Below, one piece after another: positions 53,149 through 62,921 of a stretch of DNA of 64,000 nucleotides. Origin of the DNA: JBBQYD01 sp942493075 (GTDB lineage Bacteria > Verrucomicrobiota > Verrucomicrobiia > Limisphaerales > UBA8199); contig OW818681.1 of the NCBI GenBank assembly GCA_942493075.1, positions 3,720,001-3,784,000 on the forward strand. Direction: 5' to 3'. Below the pieces are notes generated by a model that ran no database searches, was not told where the DNA came from, and saw only the letters and a program-made list of their open reading frames with translations. Each line of letters opens with the position of its first letter. Positions within the stretch are counted from its first letter, which is position 1. Position numbers and translations under genes: made by a program.

Positions 53149-56100
53149 ATGATTGGTTTAATAATTAAAAAAATTTTTGGGTCCAGGAACGACCGGGAGG
53201 TTAAGCGCCTCCGCCCATTGGTAGCGAAGATTAACGGGCTTGAGCAGGAACTGCAAAAGCTTCCGGAGGAGACTCTTCGACAAAAAACAGCCGCTTGGAA
53301 GGAAGAGCTTTCCAAGATTGAGGATAACGACGAGCTGGCGCGCCGCTTGAGTGAGATCCTGCCAGAAGCTTTCGCGGTGGTGAAAAACGCCTGCCGGCGT
53401 CTTTGCGGGACTGATGTCATGGTGCGCGATCACCCAATCAAGTGGGAGATGATTCCCTTCGACGTTCAGCTTGTTGGTGGGTATGCGCTTCACTCAGGAC
53501 GGATCTCCGAAATGGCGACTGGTGAAGGTAAAACCCTGGTAGCGACCCTGCCCGTTTATCTCAATGCGCTGACCGGTCGTGGCGTGCATGTGGTAACGGT
53601 GAACGATTACCTCGCCGCCCGCGACAGTGAGTGGATGGGGGCGGTTTACAGATTTCTTGGACTGACAGTTGGATGTATTATTCACGACCAGTCGCCACCC
53701 GTTCGCCGCGAGCAATACGCATGTGACATCACATACGGAACCAACGCCGAGTTCGGATTTGATTACCTGCGTGACAATGGCATGGCATTGCGCAAGGAGG
53801 AACAGGTCCAGCGTGGGCATTACTTCGCAATCGTCGATGAAGTTGACTCGATCCTGATCGATGAAGCACGCACACCACTGATCATCAGCGGTCCGGCGGT
53901 GGTAACCTTTGATGAGCAATACGCGCAGTTCAAGCCCACCGTTGAAGGCCTGGTAAGAGTGCAGGATAAGCTCTGTGCACGCCTGTTGTCCGAAGCGGAA
54001 GCGCTGCTCAAGAAACTGCACCCGGAGGACGGCTCCAATCCCGACGATACGGAAGCGTTGGAACGGGAGATCGGCCTGTTGCTGTATCGCGTGAAGCTGG
54101 GGCTGCCTCGATCGGATGGATTGCTGAAGATCCTGGAAGTTCCGGAACACGTCAAGCTGATGAACCAGGCGGAACTGCAGCTTCACGCCGACCAGCGGAA
54201 AGTGGAACTTTACGCCCAGAAAGAAGAACTCTTCTTCGCGATCGATGAAAAGAGCCACGAAGCTGATTTAAGTGAGAAGGGCCGCAATTTCCTCAGCCCG
54301 CAAGATCCCGATGCATTCATGCTGCCGGATCTCACCACCGCGCTGCACGAGATAGATACCAACTCCGAAACCGATCCGCGCAAGCGCCTCGAACAGAAAC
54401 AGAAAGTTCAGCAGGAGTTTGAAACCAAGGCTCAGCGCATCCATGCCATCTCGCAATTGCTCAAGGCCTATTCCTTGTATCAAAAGGACGTGCAGTATGT
54501 TGTCCAGGACAACAAGGTAATTATTGTAGATGAGAATACCGGGCGTTTGATGACCGGCCGGCGCTGGAGCGATGGCTTGCACCAGGCAGTGGAAGCAAAG
54601 GAAGGCGTAGCCATCGAGCGCGAGACACAAACACTCGCAACGATCACCATCCAGAACTATTTCCGCCTTTATCTAAAGCTCGCGGGCATGACAGGCACGG
54701 CTGAAACCGAGGCCTCTGAGTTCTTGGATATTTATAAGCTCGGCGTGCTCGTGATCCCCACGAACAGGCCGGTAGCGCGCAACGACGCGAACGATTCGGT
54801 GTACAAAACCAAGCGTGAAAAATACGGCGCTGTTTTGAACGAAATCAAACTGATCCACGGCCAGGGACGCCCCATTCTGGTCGGCACCATTTCCGTGGAG
54901 GTTTCTGAGCACCTGTCGCGGTTGCTTAAGCGTGAAGGCATCGTTCACTCGGTCTTGAACGCGAAGTACCACGAGCAAGAAGCCGAGATCGTCACCCGGG
55001 CCGGGCAGCGAGGCTCCGTTACCATTGCCACTAACATGGCCGGTCGCGGAACGGACATTAAATTGGGCCAAGGCGTGGCGGAACTAGGTGGTCTGCACGT
55101 TATCGGCACGGAACGCCATGAGTCGCGGCGTATTGACCGCCAGTTGCGCGGTCGTTGCGCGCGCCAGGGTGATCCAGGCTCATCTCACTTCTTCATTGGC
55201 TTGGAAGACGATCTGATGCGCTTGTTCGGCTCGGACAAGATCGTCAAGTACATGGAGCGCATGGGGCTCGAAGAGGGCCAGGAACTGGAGCATCCCCTTC
55301 TGAACCGCTCTATTGAGCAGGCACAAAAACGGGTCGAACAGCACAACTTTCAAATCCGTAAGCGCACTCTGGAATACGATGACGTGATGAATAAACAGCG
55401 CGAAGTCATTTATGGCTTCCGCAACGAGATTATTCATTCGGACGATGTCCGAGATCGTTTGATGGACGTCATGGAAGAAGTGGTCGTTCAGAAGGTCAAC
55501 CAGAACACGACAGCGGAGGATATCAACACCTGGAAGGTACGCGCGTTGTCCGATTGGGTGAACTTAAATTTCCCACTGGGCGTTCCTGAGGAGGAGATCG
55601 TCAAGGCTGCACACGCCGGCAAGGACGAACCTGTTCCCGGTTCCCTTTTCGAAGGCCTGACCCCAGCGCAGTTCTCAGTCTGCGTCTTTATCACGGATGC
55701 TGTCCGCCGGGCGTATGAACTCAAGGTGAGTTTCGAAAATCCTTTGGCGTTGAAGGAAATTGAGCGTTACACGATCCTCAGTGCGATCGATAAGCTTTGG
55801 CAGGAGCATCTGTATGAGATGGACAGCTTGCGCTACAGCATTGGGTTGCGTGCCCACGGCCAGCGTGATCCGCTTATCGAATACAAGGCAGAGGCATTCA
55901 AGATCTTCGAAGAGTTGATGGTGAACATCAAGACCGAGATCTGCCATAACATCTTCCGGAGCGCCTCCAGCCTGATGGCTTACGAGAACTTCCTGCGCAA
56001 CGTTCCGCAACGCACCTTGCATCATGCGACCAGCGCCTTCGGAGGCGCTGCCACTGCTTCAGACGCCGCAGCCAAGCCGGCAGACCACGCCAGTGATATC

Positions 56101-56223
56101 GTCAGCCAGGCGGCTGAGGCTATTGAGAAGGCAAAACCGGTGCGCATGGCCCCTAAGGTCGGCCGCAACGATCCTTGCCCATGCGGAAGCGGGAAGAAGT
56201 ACAAACAATGCTGCGGTAAGTAG
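53149..56223 (+). CDS. secA: Preprotein translocase ATPase SecA
   Basis: A 1,024-residue SecA, longer than the ~900 residues of E. coli. Walker A is GEGKT (ATGEGKTLVATLP, about residue 125) and the DEAD-like box is IVDEVDSILIDEARTPL. Nucleotide-binding domain 2 has GTISVEVSEHLSRLLKREG and GRGTDIKLGQGV, and the helical scaffold and two-helix finger follow. The extra length lies in the preprotein cross-linking region (about residues 250-430), with a charged insertion rich in Glu and Lys. The C-terminus carries the zinc-binding SEC-C motif NDPCPCGSGKKYKQCCGK. It drives Sec export at the inner membrane, which many enzymes encoded in this window would use. Confidence 0.97.
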   Translation: MIGLIIKKIFGSRNDREVKRLRPLVAKINGLEQELQKLPEETLRQKTAAWKEELSKIEDNDELARRLSEILPEAFAVVKNACRRLCGTDVMVRDHPIKWEMIPFDVQLVGGYALHSGRISEMATGEGKTLVATLPVYLNALTGRGVHVVTVNDYLAARDSEWMGAVYRFLGLTVGCIIHDQSPPVRREQYACDITYGTNAEFGFDYLRDNGMALRKEEQVQRGHYFAIVDEVDSILIDEARTPLIISGPAVVTFDEQYAQFKPTVEGLVRVQDKLCARLLSEAEALLKKLHPEDGSNPDDTEALEREIGLLLYRVKLGLPRSDGLLKILEVPEHVKLMNQAELQLHADQRKVELYAQKEELFFAIDEKSHEADLSEKGRNFLSPQDPDAFMLPDLTTALHEIDTNSETDPRKRLEQKQKVQQEFETKAQRIHAISQLLKAYSLYQKDVQYVVQDNKVIIVDENTGRLMTGRRWSDGLHQAVEAKEGVAIERETQTLATITIQNYFRLYLKLAGMTGTAETEASEFLDIYKLGVLVIPTNRPVARNDANDSVYKTKREKYGAVLNEIKLIHGQGRPILVGTISVEVSEHLSRLLKREGIVHSVLNAKYHEQEAEIVTRAGQRGSVTIATNMAGRGTDIKLGQGVAELGGLHVIGTERHESRRIDRQLRGRCARQGDPGSSHFFIGLEDDLMRLFGSDKIVKYMERMGLEEGQELEHPLLNRSIEQAQKRVEQHNFQIRKRTLEYDDVMNKQREVIYGFRNEIIHSDDVRDRLMDVMEEVVVQKVNQNTTAEDINTWKVRALSDWVNLNFPLGVPEEEIVKAAHAGKDEPVPGSLFEGLTPAQFSVCVFITDAVRRAYELKVSFENPLALKEIERYTILSAIDKLWQEHLYEMDSLRYSIGLRAHGQRDPLIEYKAEAFKIFEELMVNIKTEICHNIFRSASSLMAYENFLRNVPQRTLHHATSAFGGAATASDAAAKPADHASDIVSQAAEAIEKAKPVRMAPKVGRNDPCPCGSGKKYKQCCGK

Positions 56224-56241
56224 CCGTTCAGAGGTTTTTCG

Positions 56242-57471
56242 ATGCTCAAGCTGTTTAGGACTGTGCTATGCCTGCTCTTCCTTGGAGCAGGCGCCCTTCT
56301 CACCTTCGCGGAAAACACCTACGATCCGCCCGCTTTGCTCCTCACATGGCAGCGTGACCCTGCGCATACCATGTGCATCCACTGGCAAACAGAGGACGAG
56401 GCCAAAACGGAGGTCCACTGGAAAATTAAGGGTTCAACCAACGGCTGGACGAAGACCAGCGGGACGCCCAGGCCAATGCCGTTTTCACAACGAACCATTC
56501 ACCTGGTGGAACTCGCCGGCTTGCAACCCAGCACCGATTACGAGTTCTGTTTTCTGCCGGGGGAGAAGACATTCCGATTCCGCACCATGCCGGTCAACCT
56601 GGCCGAGCCAGTACGGTTCATCGAAGGTGGCGATGTGTACCACGAGCGAAAGTGGATGGATGGGATGAACGAACTGGCGGGCAAATTCAATCCAAGCTTT
56701 GTAGTCATCGGCGGGGACTTGGCCTATGCGCTGCACGGGGATCTTAAGGTAGAACAAATGGAGCGTTGGAACGCTTTCTTCCAATCCTGGAAAGAAAAGG
56801 CACGCACACCTGATGGCCGCCTCATTCCCATGGTCGTAACCATAGGCAATCATGAAGTAGCCGGCTCCTACAACAAGACCCCGGAAGCTGCAAAGGTCTT
56901 TTATGCCGTGTATCCGATGCCCGGTCCTGCCGGGTATGGCTGCCTGGATTTCGGCAATTACCTGTCGTTGGTGCTCCTGGATTCCGGCCATACGCACCCG
57001 GTGGCTGGCGCGCAGTCCAAGTGGCTAGCTCAGGCACTAGCCGAGCGAAAGGACGTGCCGCACCTGATCCCGGTCTATCACGTTCCCGCTTTCCCCTCCT
57101 ACCGGGGTGAAGCCACCAACAATCTGATCATTCGGACAAACTGGACACCGCTGTTCGAGATGAACGGGGTTCGAGTCGCCTTCGAGCATCACGATCATAC
57201 GTTCAAACGCACCCACCCTATCAAGGGAGGCAAAATCGACCCTGCGGGCGTGGTTTATCTGGGCGACGGCGCCTGGGGCGTTAAACTTCGTGCTCCAGAT
57301 CTCAGCAAGCCGCGCTGGTATTTGGCCAAGACTGGCGAGATCCGCCATTTTTGGATGGTTACCCTCACCAGCACAGGGCGGCACATGATTGCCGTGGACG
57401 AATCCGGGCGTTTCTTCGATGAGGTCTATCAGGATGTGACCCAACCCGAGCCACAAAACCTCGCCCAGTAG
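56242..57471 (+). CDS. Secreted purple-acid-phosphatase-like metallophosphoesterase
   Basis: A 409-residue protein with a signal peptide (ending LLTFAENTY). An N-terminal fibronectin-III-like domain (about 25-110: MCIHWQTEDEAKTEVHW, LQPSTDYEFCF) precedes a calcineurin-like phosphoesterase domain. Metal-binding motifs are GGDVYHE (position of the first Asp), VVIGGDLAYA, TIGNHEV, VYHVPAF and FEHHDHTFKRT. The order agrees with purple acid phosphatases. It would hydrolyse phosphate esters outside the cytoplasm. It starts 18 bases after secA, so it may be read through from it; a strong hairpin follows it. Confidence 0.88.
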   Translation: MLKLFRTVLCLLFLGAGALLTFAENTYDPPALLLTWQRDPAHTMCIHWQTEDEAKTEVHWKIKGSTNGWTKTSGTPRPMPFSQRTIHLVELAGLQPSTDYEFCFLPGEKTFRFRTMPVNLAEPVRFIEGGDVYHERKWMDGMNELAGKFNPSFVVIGGDLAYALHGDLKVEQMERWNAFFQSWKEKARTPDGRLIPMVVTIGNHEVAGSYNKTPEAAKVFYAVYPMPGPAGYGCLDFGNYLSLVLLDSGHTHPVAGAQSKWLAQALAERKDVPHLIPVYHVPAFPSYRGEATNNLIIRTNWTPLFEMNGVRVAFEHHDHTFKRTHPIKGGKIDPAGVVYLGDGAWGVKLRAPDLSKPRWYLAKTGEIRHFWMVTLTSTGRHMIAVDESGRFFDEVYQDVTQPEPQNLAQ

Positions 57472-57534
57472 TTACAATACTGACCGGACTGGGATCTGTA
57501 CTGTTCTTAGCCTCGCGTCCCTTTTTAATGTCAA

Positions 57535-57590
57535 CCCAGGTTTTTCTGGTCTGCGCCGCAAACGCGCAAACCAGAAGAACCTGGGATTAT
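57535..57590 (+). terminator. Large hairpin after the phosphatase gene
   Basis: CCCAGGTTTTTCTGGT (57535-57550) pairs with ACCAGAAGAACCTGGG (57570-57585): 16 pairs with one wobble, across a 19-base loop. A short T-rich stretch (ATTATTT) follows. It separates the phosphatase gene from clpB. Confidence 0.65.
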
Positions 57591-57617
57591 TTGTAGGACT
57601 TTGTGCTACAGACACCA

Positions 57618-57646
57618 CTTGACGACCGGCAGTTTCCTTCTATCAG
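57618..57646 (+). promoter_or_regulatory. Candidate (possibly heat-shock) promoter of clpB
   Basis: CTTGAC (57618-57623) and CTATCAG (57640-57646) with 16 bases between TTGACG and TATCAG precede the clpB start at 57656. This resembles the alphaproteobacterial RpoH pattern CTTGAC-N-CTATAT, but such a pattern also fits an ordinary sigma-70 promoter. The leader would be under 10 bases. Confidence 0.3.
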
Positions 57647-57655
57647 TACATATGT

Positions 57656-60268
57656 ATGGAACTGGATAAGTTCACAGTTAAATCTCAGGAAGCCTTGCAA
57701 GAGGCACAGAAAATCGCTCAGGCAAATTCCCATCAGGAGATAGATGGCGAACACCTGATGCTGTCGTTGATTTCACAGACCGATAGCCTGATCCCCGAGC
57801 TCCTGGAGAAAGTGGGAGTTCCCGGGAGTCGTTTAAAACCGGATCTGGAGAAGGAACTGAATCGCCGATACAAGGTTCAGGGCGGTTCAGACCCCTATCT
57901 CGGGGTGGATTTGAAGCGGGCGCTCGATGCCGCGCAATCCGAGGCGACAAAGCTAAAAGATGATTATGTTAGCACCGAGCATCTGTTGCTCGGGTTGCTC
58001 GACAAGGGACCAGAGACCCTAAAGCGGATCTTCACCAAAGCGGGGTTAAAGCGGGCTCAGGTGCTGAAAGCCTTGGCGGATGTCCGCGGCAACCAGCGGG
58101 TCTCAGATCCTCATCCAGAGGACAAATTCCAGGCGTTGGAAAAGTATGGGCGCGATCTGACGGCGCTGGCGCGCCAGGGAAAGATCGACCCAGTGATCGG
58201 ACGTGACGAGGAGATCCGACGCGTCATGCAGGTCCTGACTCGCCGCACCAAGAACAACCCGGTGCTTATTGGTGAGCCTGGGGTAGGCAAAACAGCGATC
58301 GCGGAAGGGCTGGCGCGGCGCATCGTTGCCGGAGACGTGCCGGAAACGCTGAAGAACAAGCGCCTTGTGGCCATGGACCTAAGCGCCATGATCGCCGGAG
58401 CCAAGTATCGAGGCGAGTTCGAGGACCGGTTAAAAGCGTTCCTGAAGGAAATTGTGGCAAGTGAAGGAAAGATCCTTCTCTTCATTGACGAGTTGCACAC
58501 GCTTGTAGGTGCCGGGGCCGCAGAGGGCGCATCGGACGCCGCGAACATCATGAAACCCCAACTGGCGCGTGGCGAACTCCGAGCAATCGGTGCAACGACA
58601 TTGGATGAGTATCGAAAATACATAGAGAAAGATCCTGCATTGGAGCGGCGTTTCCAGCCGGTTGGCGTCTCGGAACCCTCAGTCGAATCCACGATCGCCA
58701 TTCTACGCGGGCTCAAAGAACGGTATGAAGTGCACCACGGGGTCCGAATTCAGGACGCCGCTCTTGTTTCCGCGGCCACCCTGTCACACCGCTATATCAC
58801 CGATCGGTTCCTGCCCGATAAGGCTATCGATCTTATCGATGAAGCGGCCTCAAGGCTGCGCATGGAACTGGATTCGTTGCCAACAGAAATCGACCAACTG
58901 GAGCGCCAGATCCTGCAGTTGGAAATTGAGCAAAAGGCTCTCAGCAAGGAAACCGACGCGGCTTCCCGGGAACGCCTGTCGAAAATTCAGAGAGAGACTG
59001 CAAATCTTAAGGAGAAATCCAACCAGCTAAAAACGCAGTGGCAGAATGAAAAAGCCGCCATCAACGCCGCAGGCATTATTAACAGCCAGATTGAAGAAGC
59101 GAAGATTGAACTGGAAAGCGCACAGCGTGTCGGCGATCTGAATCTCGCCGCTCAAATCCAATACGGCAAGCTCCCCGACCTCCAGCAGAAGCTCGCGGCT
59201 GCGGAAAAGACCATGCATGAGAAGCCAAGCGGGGAGCGCTTGCTGCATCAGGAAGTTGCAGATGAGGATATCGCGGACGTCGTATCCGCGTGGACGGGTA
59301 TTCCGGTATCTCGGATGCTGGAGAGTGAACGTCAGAAGCTCGTGCAAATGGAGGTGCGGCTGGAGGCCCGTGTGATTGGCCAACAGGAAGCCATAGAGGC
59401 TGTTTCCAACGCGGTGCGGCGCTCGCGCAGTGGCTTGCAGGATCCGAATCGTCCGATAGGTTCGTTCATCTTTCTTGGTCCAACAGGCGTGGGTAAAACC
59501 GAGACCGCCCGGGCGTTGGCTGAGTTTCTGTTCGATGAGGAGAACGCCATGATCCGGATTGACATGAGCGAGTACATGGAAAAGCACACCGTCTCGCGGT
59601 TGATCGGTGCGCCTCCGGGCTACGTCGGTTACGAAGAGGGCGGGCAACTGAGCGAAGCGGTCCGTCGCCGTCCTTACAGCGTGGTGCTCTTCGACGAAAT
59701 CGAAAAAGCACACCATGATGTGTTTAACGTGCTGCTCCAAGTGCTTGATGACGGCCGCCTGACTGATGGCCAGGGAAGAACCGTGGATTTCAAGAACACC
59801 CTGATCATCATGACCAGCAACATCGGATCACCGATCATCCAGGAGTTCTACGAGGAGAAAGGGATGAAGGTTCGTGATCATGCTGAGCTGGAAGAATTGG
59901 TAAAAACCGAACTGCGGGCACATTTTCGTCCAGAATTTCTGAACCGCGTGGATGATACAATCATCTTCCACAGTCTGGATCAGAAGCAATTGGCACAAAT
60001 TGTGGAAATCCAGTTAGAGCGGCTCAAGAAGCGCCTGCTGGAGCAACAACTCGTGCTGGATGTGGATGCTGGCGCCCGACAACTTCTCGCGCAAGAAGGG
60101 TTTGATCCGCAGTTCGGTGCTCGACCACTGAAACGGACCATTCAGGATCTGATGTTGAATCCGCTGGCAACGCGGCTGTTGAAAGGGGAATTCAAACCCG
60201 GTGACCAGATCGTGGCAATTGCTCGCGATGGCAAGATCGACTTCAAAGCAAAGGCCATCGGCTCTTAA
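57656..60268 (+). CDS. clpB: ATP-dependent disaggregase ClpB
   Basis: An 870-residue Hsp100 chaperone. The N-terminal Clp repeat domain covers about 1-150, AAA-1 has Walker A GEPGVGKTA from residue 206, and the middle coiled-coil domain is at about 400-530 (long Glu/Lys/Leu heptads such as LEIEQKALSKETDAASRERL). AAA-2 has GPTGVGKTETARALAEFLF from residue 608. The sequence TAWTGIPVSRMLESERQKLVQM-type joint and the end DDTIIFHSLDQKQLAQIV are typical. Presence of the M-domain separates it from ClpA/ClpC. It solubilises protein aggregates with DnaK. Hsp20 and lon lie elsewhere in the window. Confidence 0.97.
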   Translation: MELDKFTVKSQEALQEAQKIAQANSHQEIDGEHLMLSLISQTDSLIPELLEKVGVPGSRLKPDLEKELNRRYKVQGGSDPYLGVDLKRALDAAQSEATKLKDDYVSTEHLLLGLLDKGPETLKRIFTKAGLKRAQVLKALADVRGNQRVSDPHPEDKFQALEKYGRDLTALARQGKIDPVIGRDEEIRRVMQVLTRRTKNNPVLIGEPGVGKTAIAEGLARRIVAGDVPETLKNKRLVAMDLSAMIAGAKYRGEFEDRLKAFLKEIVASEGKILLFIDELHTLVGAGAAEGASDAANIMKPQLARGELRAIGATTLDEYRKYIEKDPALERRFQPVGVSEPSVESTIAILRGLKERYEVHHGVRIQDAALVSAATLSHRYITDRFLPDKAIDLIDEAASRLRMELDSLPTEIDQLERQILQLEIEQKALSKETDAASRERLSKIQRETANLKEKSNQLKTQWQNEKAAINAAGIINSQIEEAKIELESAQRVGDLNLAAQIQYGKLPDLQQKLAAAEKTMHEKPSGERLLHQEVADEDIADVVSAWTGIPVSRMLESERQKLVQMEVRLEARVIGQQEAIEAVSNAVRRSRSGLQDPNRPIGSFIFLGPTGVGKTETARALAEFLFDEENAMIRIDMSEYMEKHTVSRLIGAPPGYVGYEEGGQLSEAVRRRPYSVVLFDEIEKAHHDVFNVLLQVLDDGRLTDGQGRTVDFKNTLIIMTSNIGSPIIQEFYEEKGMKVRDHAELEELVKTELRAHFRPEFLNRVDDTIIFHSLDQKQLAQIVEIQLERLKKRLLEQQLVLDVDAGARQLLAQEGFDPQFGARPLKRTIQDLMLNPLATRLLKGEFKPGDQIVAIARDGKIDFKAKAIGS

Positions 60269-60283
60269 GGCCTGAATTCGGCT

Positions 60284-60309
60284 GTTGCTCCGTGGAAAAG
60301 CGGAGCAAC
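60284..60309 (+). terminator. Hairpin after clpB
   Basis: GTTGCTCCG (60284-60292) pairs exactly with CGGAGCAAC (60301-60309) across an 8-base loop, 15 bases after the clpB stop. There is no T-run, so termination is uncertain. Confidence 0.5.
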
Positions 60310-60404
60310 TTCACAAAAAATGGGCGTGCAAGCCGTTTGTGCTTTACGCGCAGCCATGCTTTGTTTTTAGTGGAGCGGGCAAATAATGAAAATGGAAAAG
60401 CACC

Positions 60405-61886
60405 ATGGCTGAAACCACGCCGTCCGCTCCAGGATTATTTGGGAAGTTCATGGTCCTGAAGGGCGCGGTTCCCGAGCTTTGGATTACCTTCATAGTTAAG
60501 TTTCTCGGCATTCTCGCCTACAGCCTGGCAAACTCCACCCTGGTTCTTTGGCTATCCTATGACCTCGGTTACAGCGATATCAGTGCGGGTTCCTTAGTAT
60601 TCGGCTGGTCAGCCCTAATGACCTTTTTCACCGTGCTCGTCGGCTCACTCACCGATGCAATTGGGCTGCGGAAGGCCTTCCTGTTCGGGATCTGGATATG
60701 CGTAGCAGCCCGGTTGCTGATGACCTTTGCAACTGACAAGCTTCTGGCACTTGGAGCAGGTCTGGTCTTGCTTGCTGCCGGTGAGGCGCTGGGCACTCCG
60801 GTGCTCGTTGCTGCGGTAAGGCGCTATTCCACGACCGCCCAACGTTCGATCTCGTTTGCGCTCTTCTACGCGATCATGAATCTCGGCTTTTTTGTCGCCG
60901 GCTTCATTTTTGATTTTGTTCGTAAGAATGTTGGAGAGCCTCATGGCATCTTTACCATCCCGGGGCTTGGTATCGAGTTGACCACGTATCGCACCCTCTT
61001 TTTGATCAGCCTCCTGGTAGAGGTGATCATCCTGCCCATTCTGTATTTTGGACTGCGAGACGGAGTAGAGGCTACCGACGAGGGAGTCAAGATCACGCAA
61101 GAAAAGCCCCGGTATCCTAAAGAAAATGTCGTCCGTTCACTTGTGCTATCCAGCCGTGACGCACTCCGGGACACGGTTCGAATATTTGGCGGTTTGTGGC
61201 AGCAACCCGGTTTCTATAAATTCCTGGGCTTCCTGGCGCTCGCCGCATTTGTGCGCCTGATCTTCATCCAGATGTATTACACCTACCCCAAGTTCGGCAT
61301 ACGTGAGCTAGGAGCGGGCGCCCCCATTGGTCGACTTTGGAACATCAATTCTCTTCTGATCATCTTCCTCGTTCCCCTGGTAGGTGCCATATCCCAGCGT
61401 GTGGCAGCCTATCGTATGGTCACAATCGGCAGTGCCATAGCCGCTAGCTCCGTCTTCATCATGGCTCTGCCTCCAGATCTTTTTGCCGGGCTGGCTGCCG
61501 GTCCCATCGGAACAGCTTTGGGGCATGGCTATTTGGGACTTCAGGGAGCCGTGCACCCTTATTATGTCATGATCCTCCTTTTTGTAATCCTGCTGTCTGT
61601 CGGCGAAGCGATCTACTCGCCACGCCTATACGAATACGCAGCCGCCATTGCTCCCAAAGGACAGGAAGCCTCCTACATGTCCATTTCCTACTTGCCCTTT
61701 TTCATGGCAAAACTGCTGGTGGCAAGTTCCTCTGGATTCCTGCTGGCCCGCTTTTGTCCGGAAACGGGTCCCCGCAATTCCCAGATGCTCTGGCTCATTA
61801 TCGCCCTCATTACGACGGTAGCACCCGTTGGACTGATTGCATTGAGGAAGTATATACGCGTCCCCGAAGCGGGACGCGATAATTGA
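60405..61886 (+). CDS. Major facilitator superfamily transporter
   Basis: A 493-residue polytopic membrane protein with about 12 hydrophobic helices. The loop between helices 2 and 3 has GSLTDAIGLRKAFLFG, the MFS G-x-x-x-D-x-x-G-R/L-R/K signature. Helix 4-5 has LLAAGEALGTPVLVAAVRRYS. The domain pair and length fit MFS transporters of the oligopeptide/sugar-phosphate or unknown type; I cannot name the substrate. A 136-base gap with a hairpin separates it from clpB, and it is convergent with the LD-carboxypeptidase gene. Confidence 0.85.
   Translation: MAETTPSAPGLFGKFMVLKGAVPELWITFIVKFLGILAYSLANSTLVLWLSYDLGYSDISAGSLVFGWSALMTFFTVLVGSLTDAIGLRKAFLFGIWICVAARLLMTFATDKLLALGAGLVLLAAGEALGTPVLVAAVRRYSTTAQRSISFALFYAIMNLGFFVAGFIFDFVRKNVGEPHGIFTIPGLGIELTTYRTLFLISLLVEVIILPILYFGLRDGVEATDEGVKITQEKPRYPKENVVRSLVLSSRDALRDTVRIFGGLWQQPGFYKFLGFLALAAFVRLIFIQMYYTYPKFGIRELGAGAPIGRLWNINSLLIIFLVPLVGAISQRVAAYRMVTIGSAIAASSVFIMALPPDLFAGLAAGPIGTALGHGYLGLQGAVHPYYVMILLFVILLSVGEAIYSPRLYEYAAAIAPKGQEASYMSISYLPFFMAKLLVASSSGFLLARFCPETGPRNSQMLWLIIALITTVAPVGLIALRKYIRVPEAGRDN
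61857..61878 (+). terminator. Hairpin at the 3' end of the MFS gene
   Basis: CGCGTCCC (61857-61864) pairs exactly with GGGACGCG (61871-61878) across a 6-base loop. It lies inside the last codons, just before the stop. It may help terminate between the convergent genes, but no T-run follows. Confidence 0.4.
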
Positions 61887-61907
61887 AGCTTAGCTTGGCG
61901 CTATCAA

Positions 61908-62867
61908 CTAGACGACGGCCGATTCCTCGAAAATCAGGTCACCTTTCGTAGCGTCCAGCGTCACGCGCACACCAAAGGGCAAGGTTGCGTTGTGGGGAAC
62001 ATGCCCGAACGGCAGGTTCATCACAATCGGCACTTTGAGAGGAAGTAACCGCTCTTGCAACACCTCCTCCAGTGTCTGCCTGTGCTCCTTGCTCTCCCTG
62101 GCTTTGGGATCTTCACAATCAGCATTGATTCCGATTGCGATTCCTTTGACCTTGTCCAGCGCTCCAGCCAAGAGCAATTGCGTAAGCATTCGGTCGAATC
62201 GATATGGCACCTCGGAAAGGTCCTCAAAGAACAGAATACTGTTATCGAATGAGGGTTGGAATGGAGTGCCCATCGCGGCACACAGGAGAGTCAAATTGCC
62301 GCCAATCAACCGGCCGGAAGCCGTGCCTTTGCGCAGAACCAATGGTTTCGGCCCGTCGTAACCCGCGCAGATGCTTCCATAGGGTCTGGCCTCACCCAGC
62401 ATCCTCAGGAAACTCTTTCGGGTGAATTCAGGCATTTCTGGAACGATGAAGTCAGAATTCAACATGGGACCGTGAAAGGTCATCAAGCCGGATTCCAAAT
62501 ACATGGCGGCATGCAGCGACGTGATGTCGCTGTAACCCACGAAAATCTTGGGATTGGCCTGAATGGCTTTGTAGTCCAGCCGCTGGAGCAAGCGACTGGT
62601 GCCGTAACCGCCCCGCACGCAGATGATCGCCCGCACTTTGCGATTTGAGAACATCCGCATGATGTCCCCTGCCCGGTCCCGATCATTTCCCGCCAAATAG
62701 CCGAGCCGCTGACGGGCCCTGGGAGCCAGCAAGGGTTTGAAGCCCATCTGCTCAACGGCGGCTATCGATTTGTCGATCGCGACCGGATCAGGCGGAGCAC
62801 TGGCAGGTGCGATAATTCCTACAGTGTCTCCGGGGCATAGTCTCTGCGGCTTAATGATTCGCTTCAT
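61908..62867 (-). CDS. ldcA: LD-carboxypeptidase (S66 family)
   Basis: A 319-residue cytoplasmic protein of the S66/MccF-LdcA family. Conserved elements are GDTVGIIAPASAP at the start, ICVRGGYGTSRLLQRLDY, the nucleophile Ser in FVGYSDITSLH, TFHGPMLNSDF, and the Glu/His part near SEVPYRFDRMLTQLLLAG and NLPFGHVPHNATLPFG. LdcA removes the terminal D-Ala from murein tetrapeptides in peptidoglycan recycling; MccF-type members cleave other substrates. There is no recycling cluster beside it. The carbonic-anhydrase gene lies upstream on the same strand. Confidence 0.9.
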   Translation of the reverse strand: MKRIIKPQRLCPGDTVGIIAPASAPPDPVAIDKSIAAVEQMGFKPLLAPRARQRLGYLAGNDRDRAGDIMRMFSNRKVRAIICVRGGYGTSRLLQRLDYKAIQANPKIFVGYSDITSLHAAMYLESGLMTFHGPMLNSDFIVPEMPEFTRKSFLRMLGEARPYGSICAGYDGPKPLVLRKGTASGRLIGGNLTLLCAAMGTPFQPSFDNSILFFEDLSEVPYRFDRMLTQLLLAGALDKVKGIAIGINADCEDPKARESKEHRQTLEEVLQERLLPLKVPIVMNLPFGHVPHNATLPFGVRVTLDATKGDLIFEESAVV

Positions 62868-62921
62868 CAGGAGACTAAAAATAGACGATGAGGGAGCGCG
62901 ACCAAGCCAAAAACGCCGAAC

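Noticed and set aside
53494..54258. 254-codon minus-strand frame inside secA
   Set aside because: Antisense to secA, no domain match, no regulatory signals.
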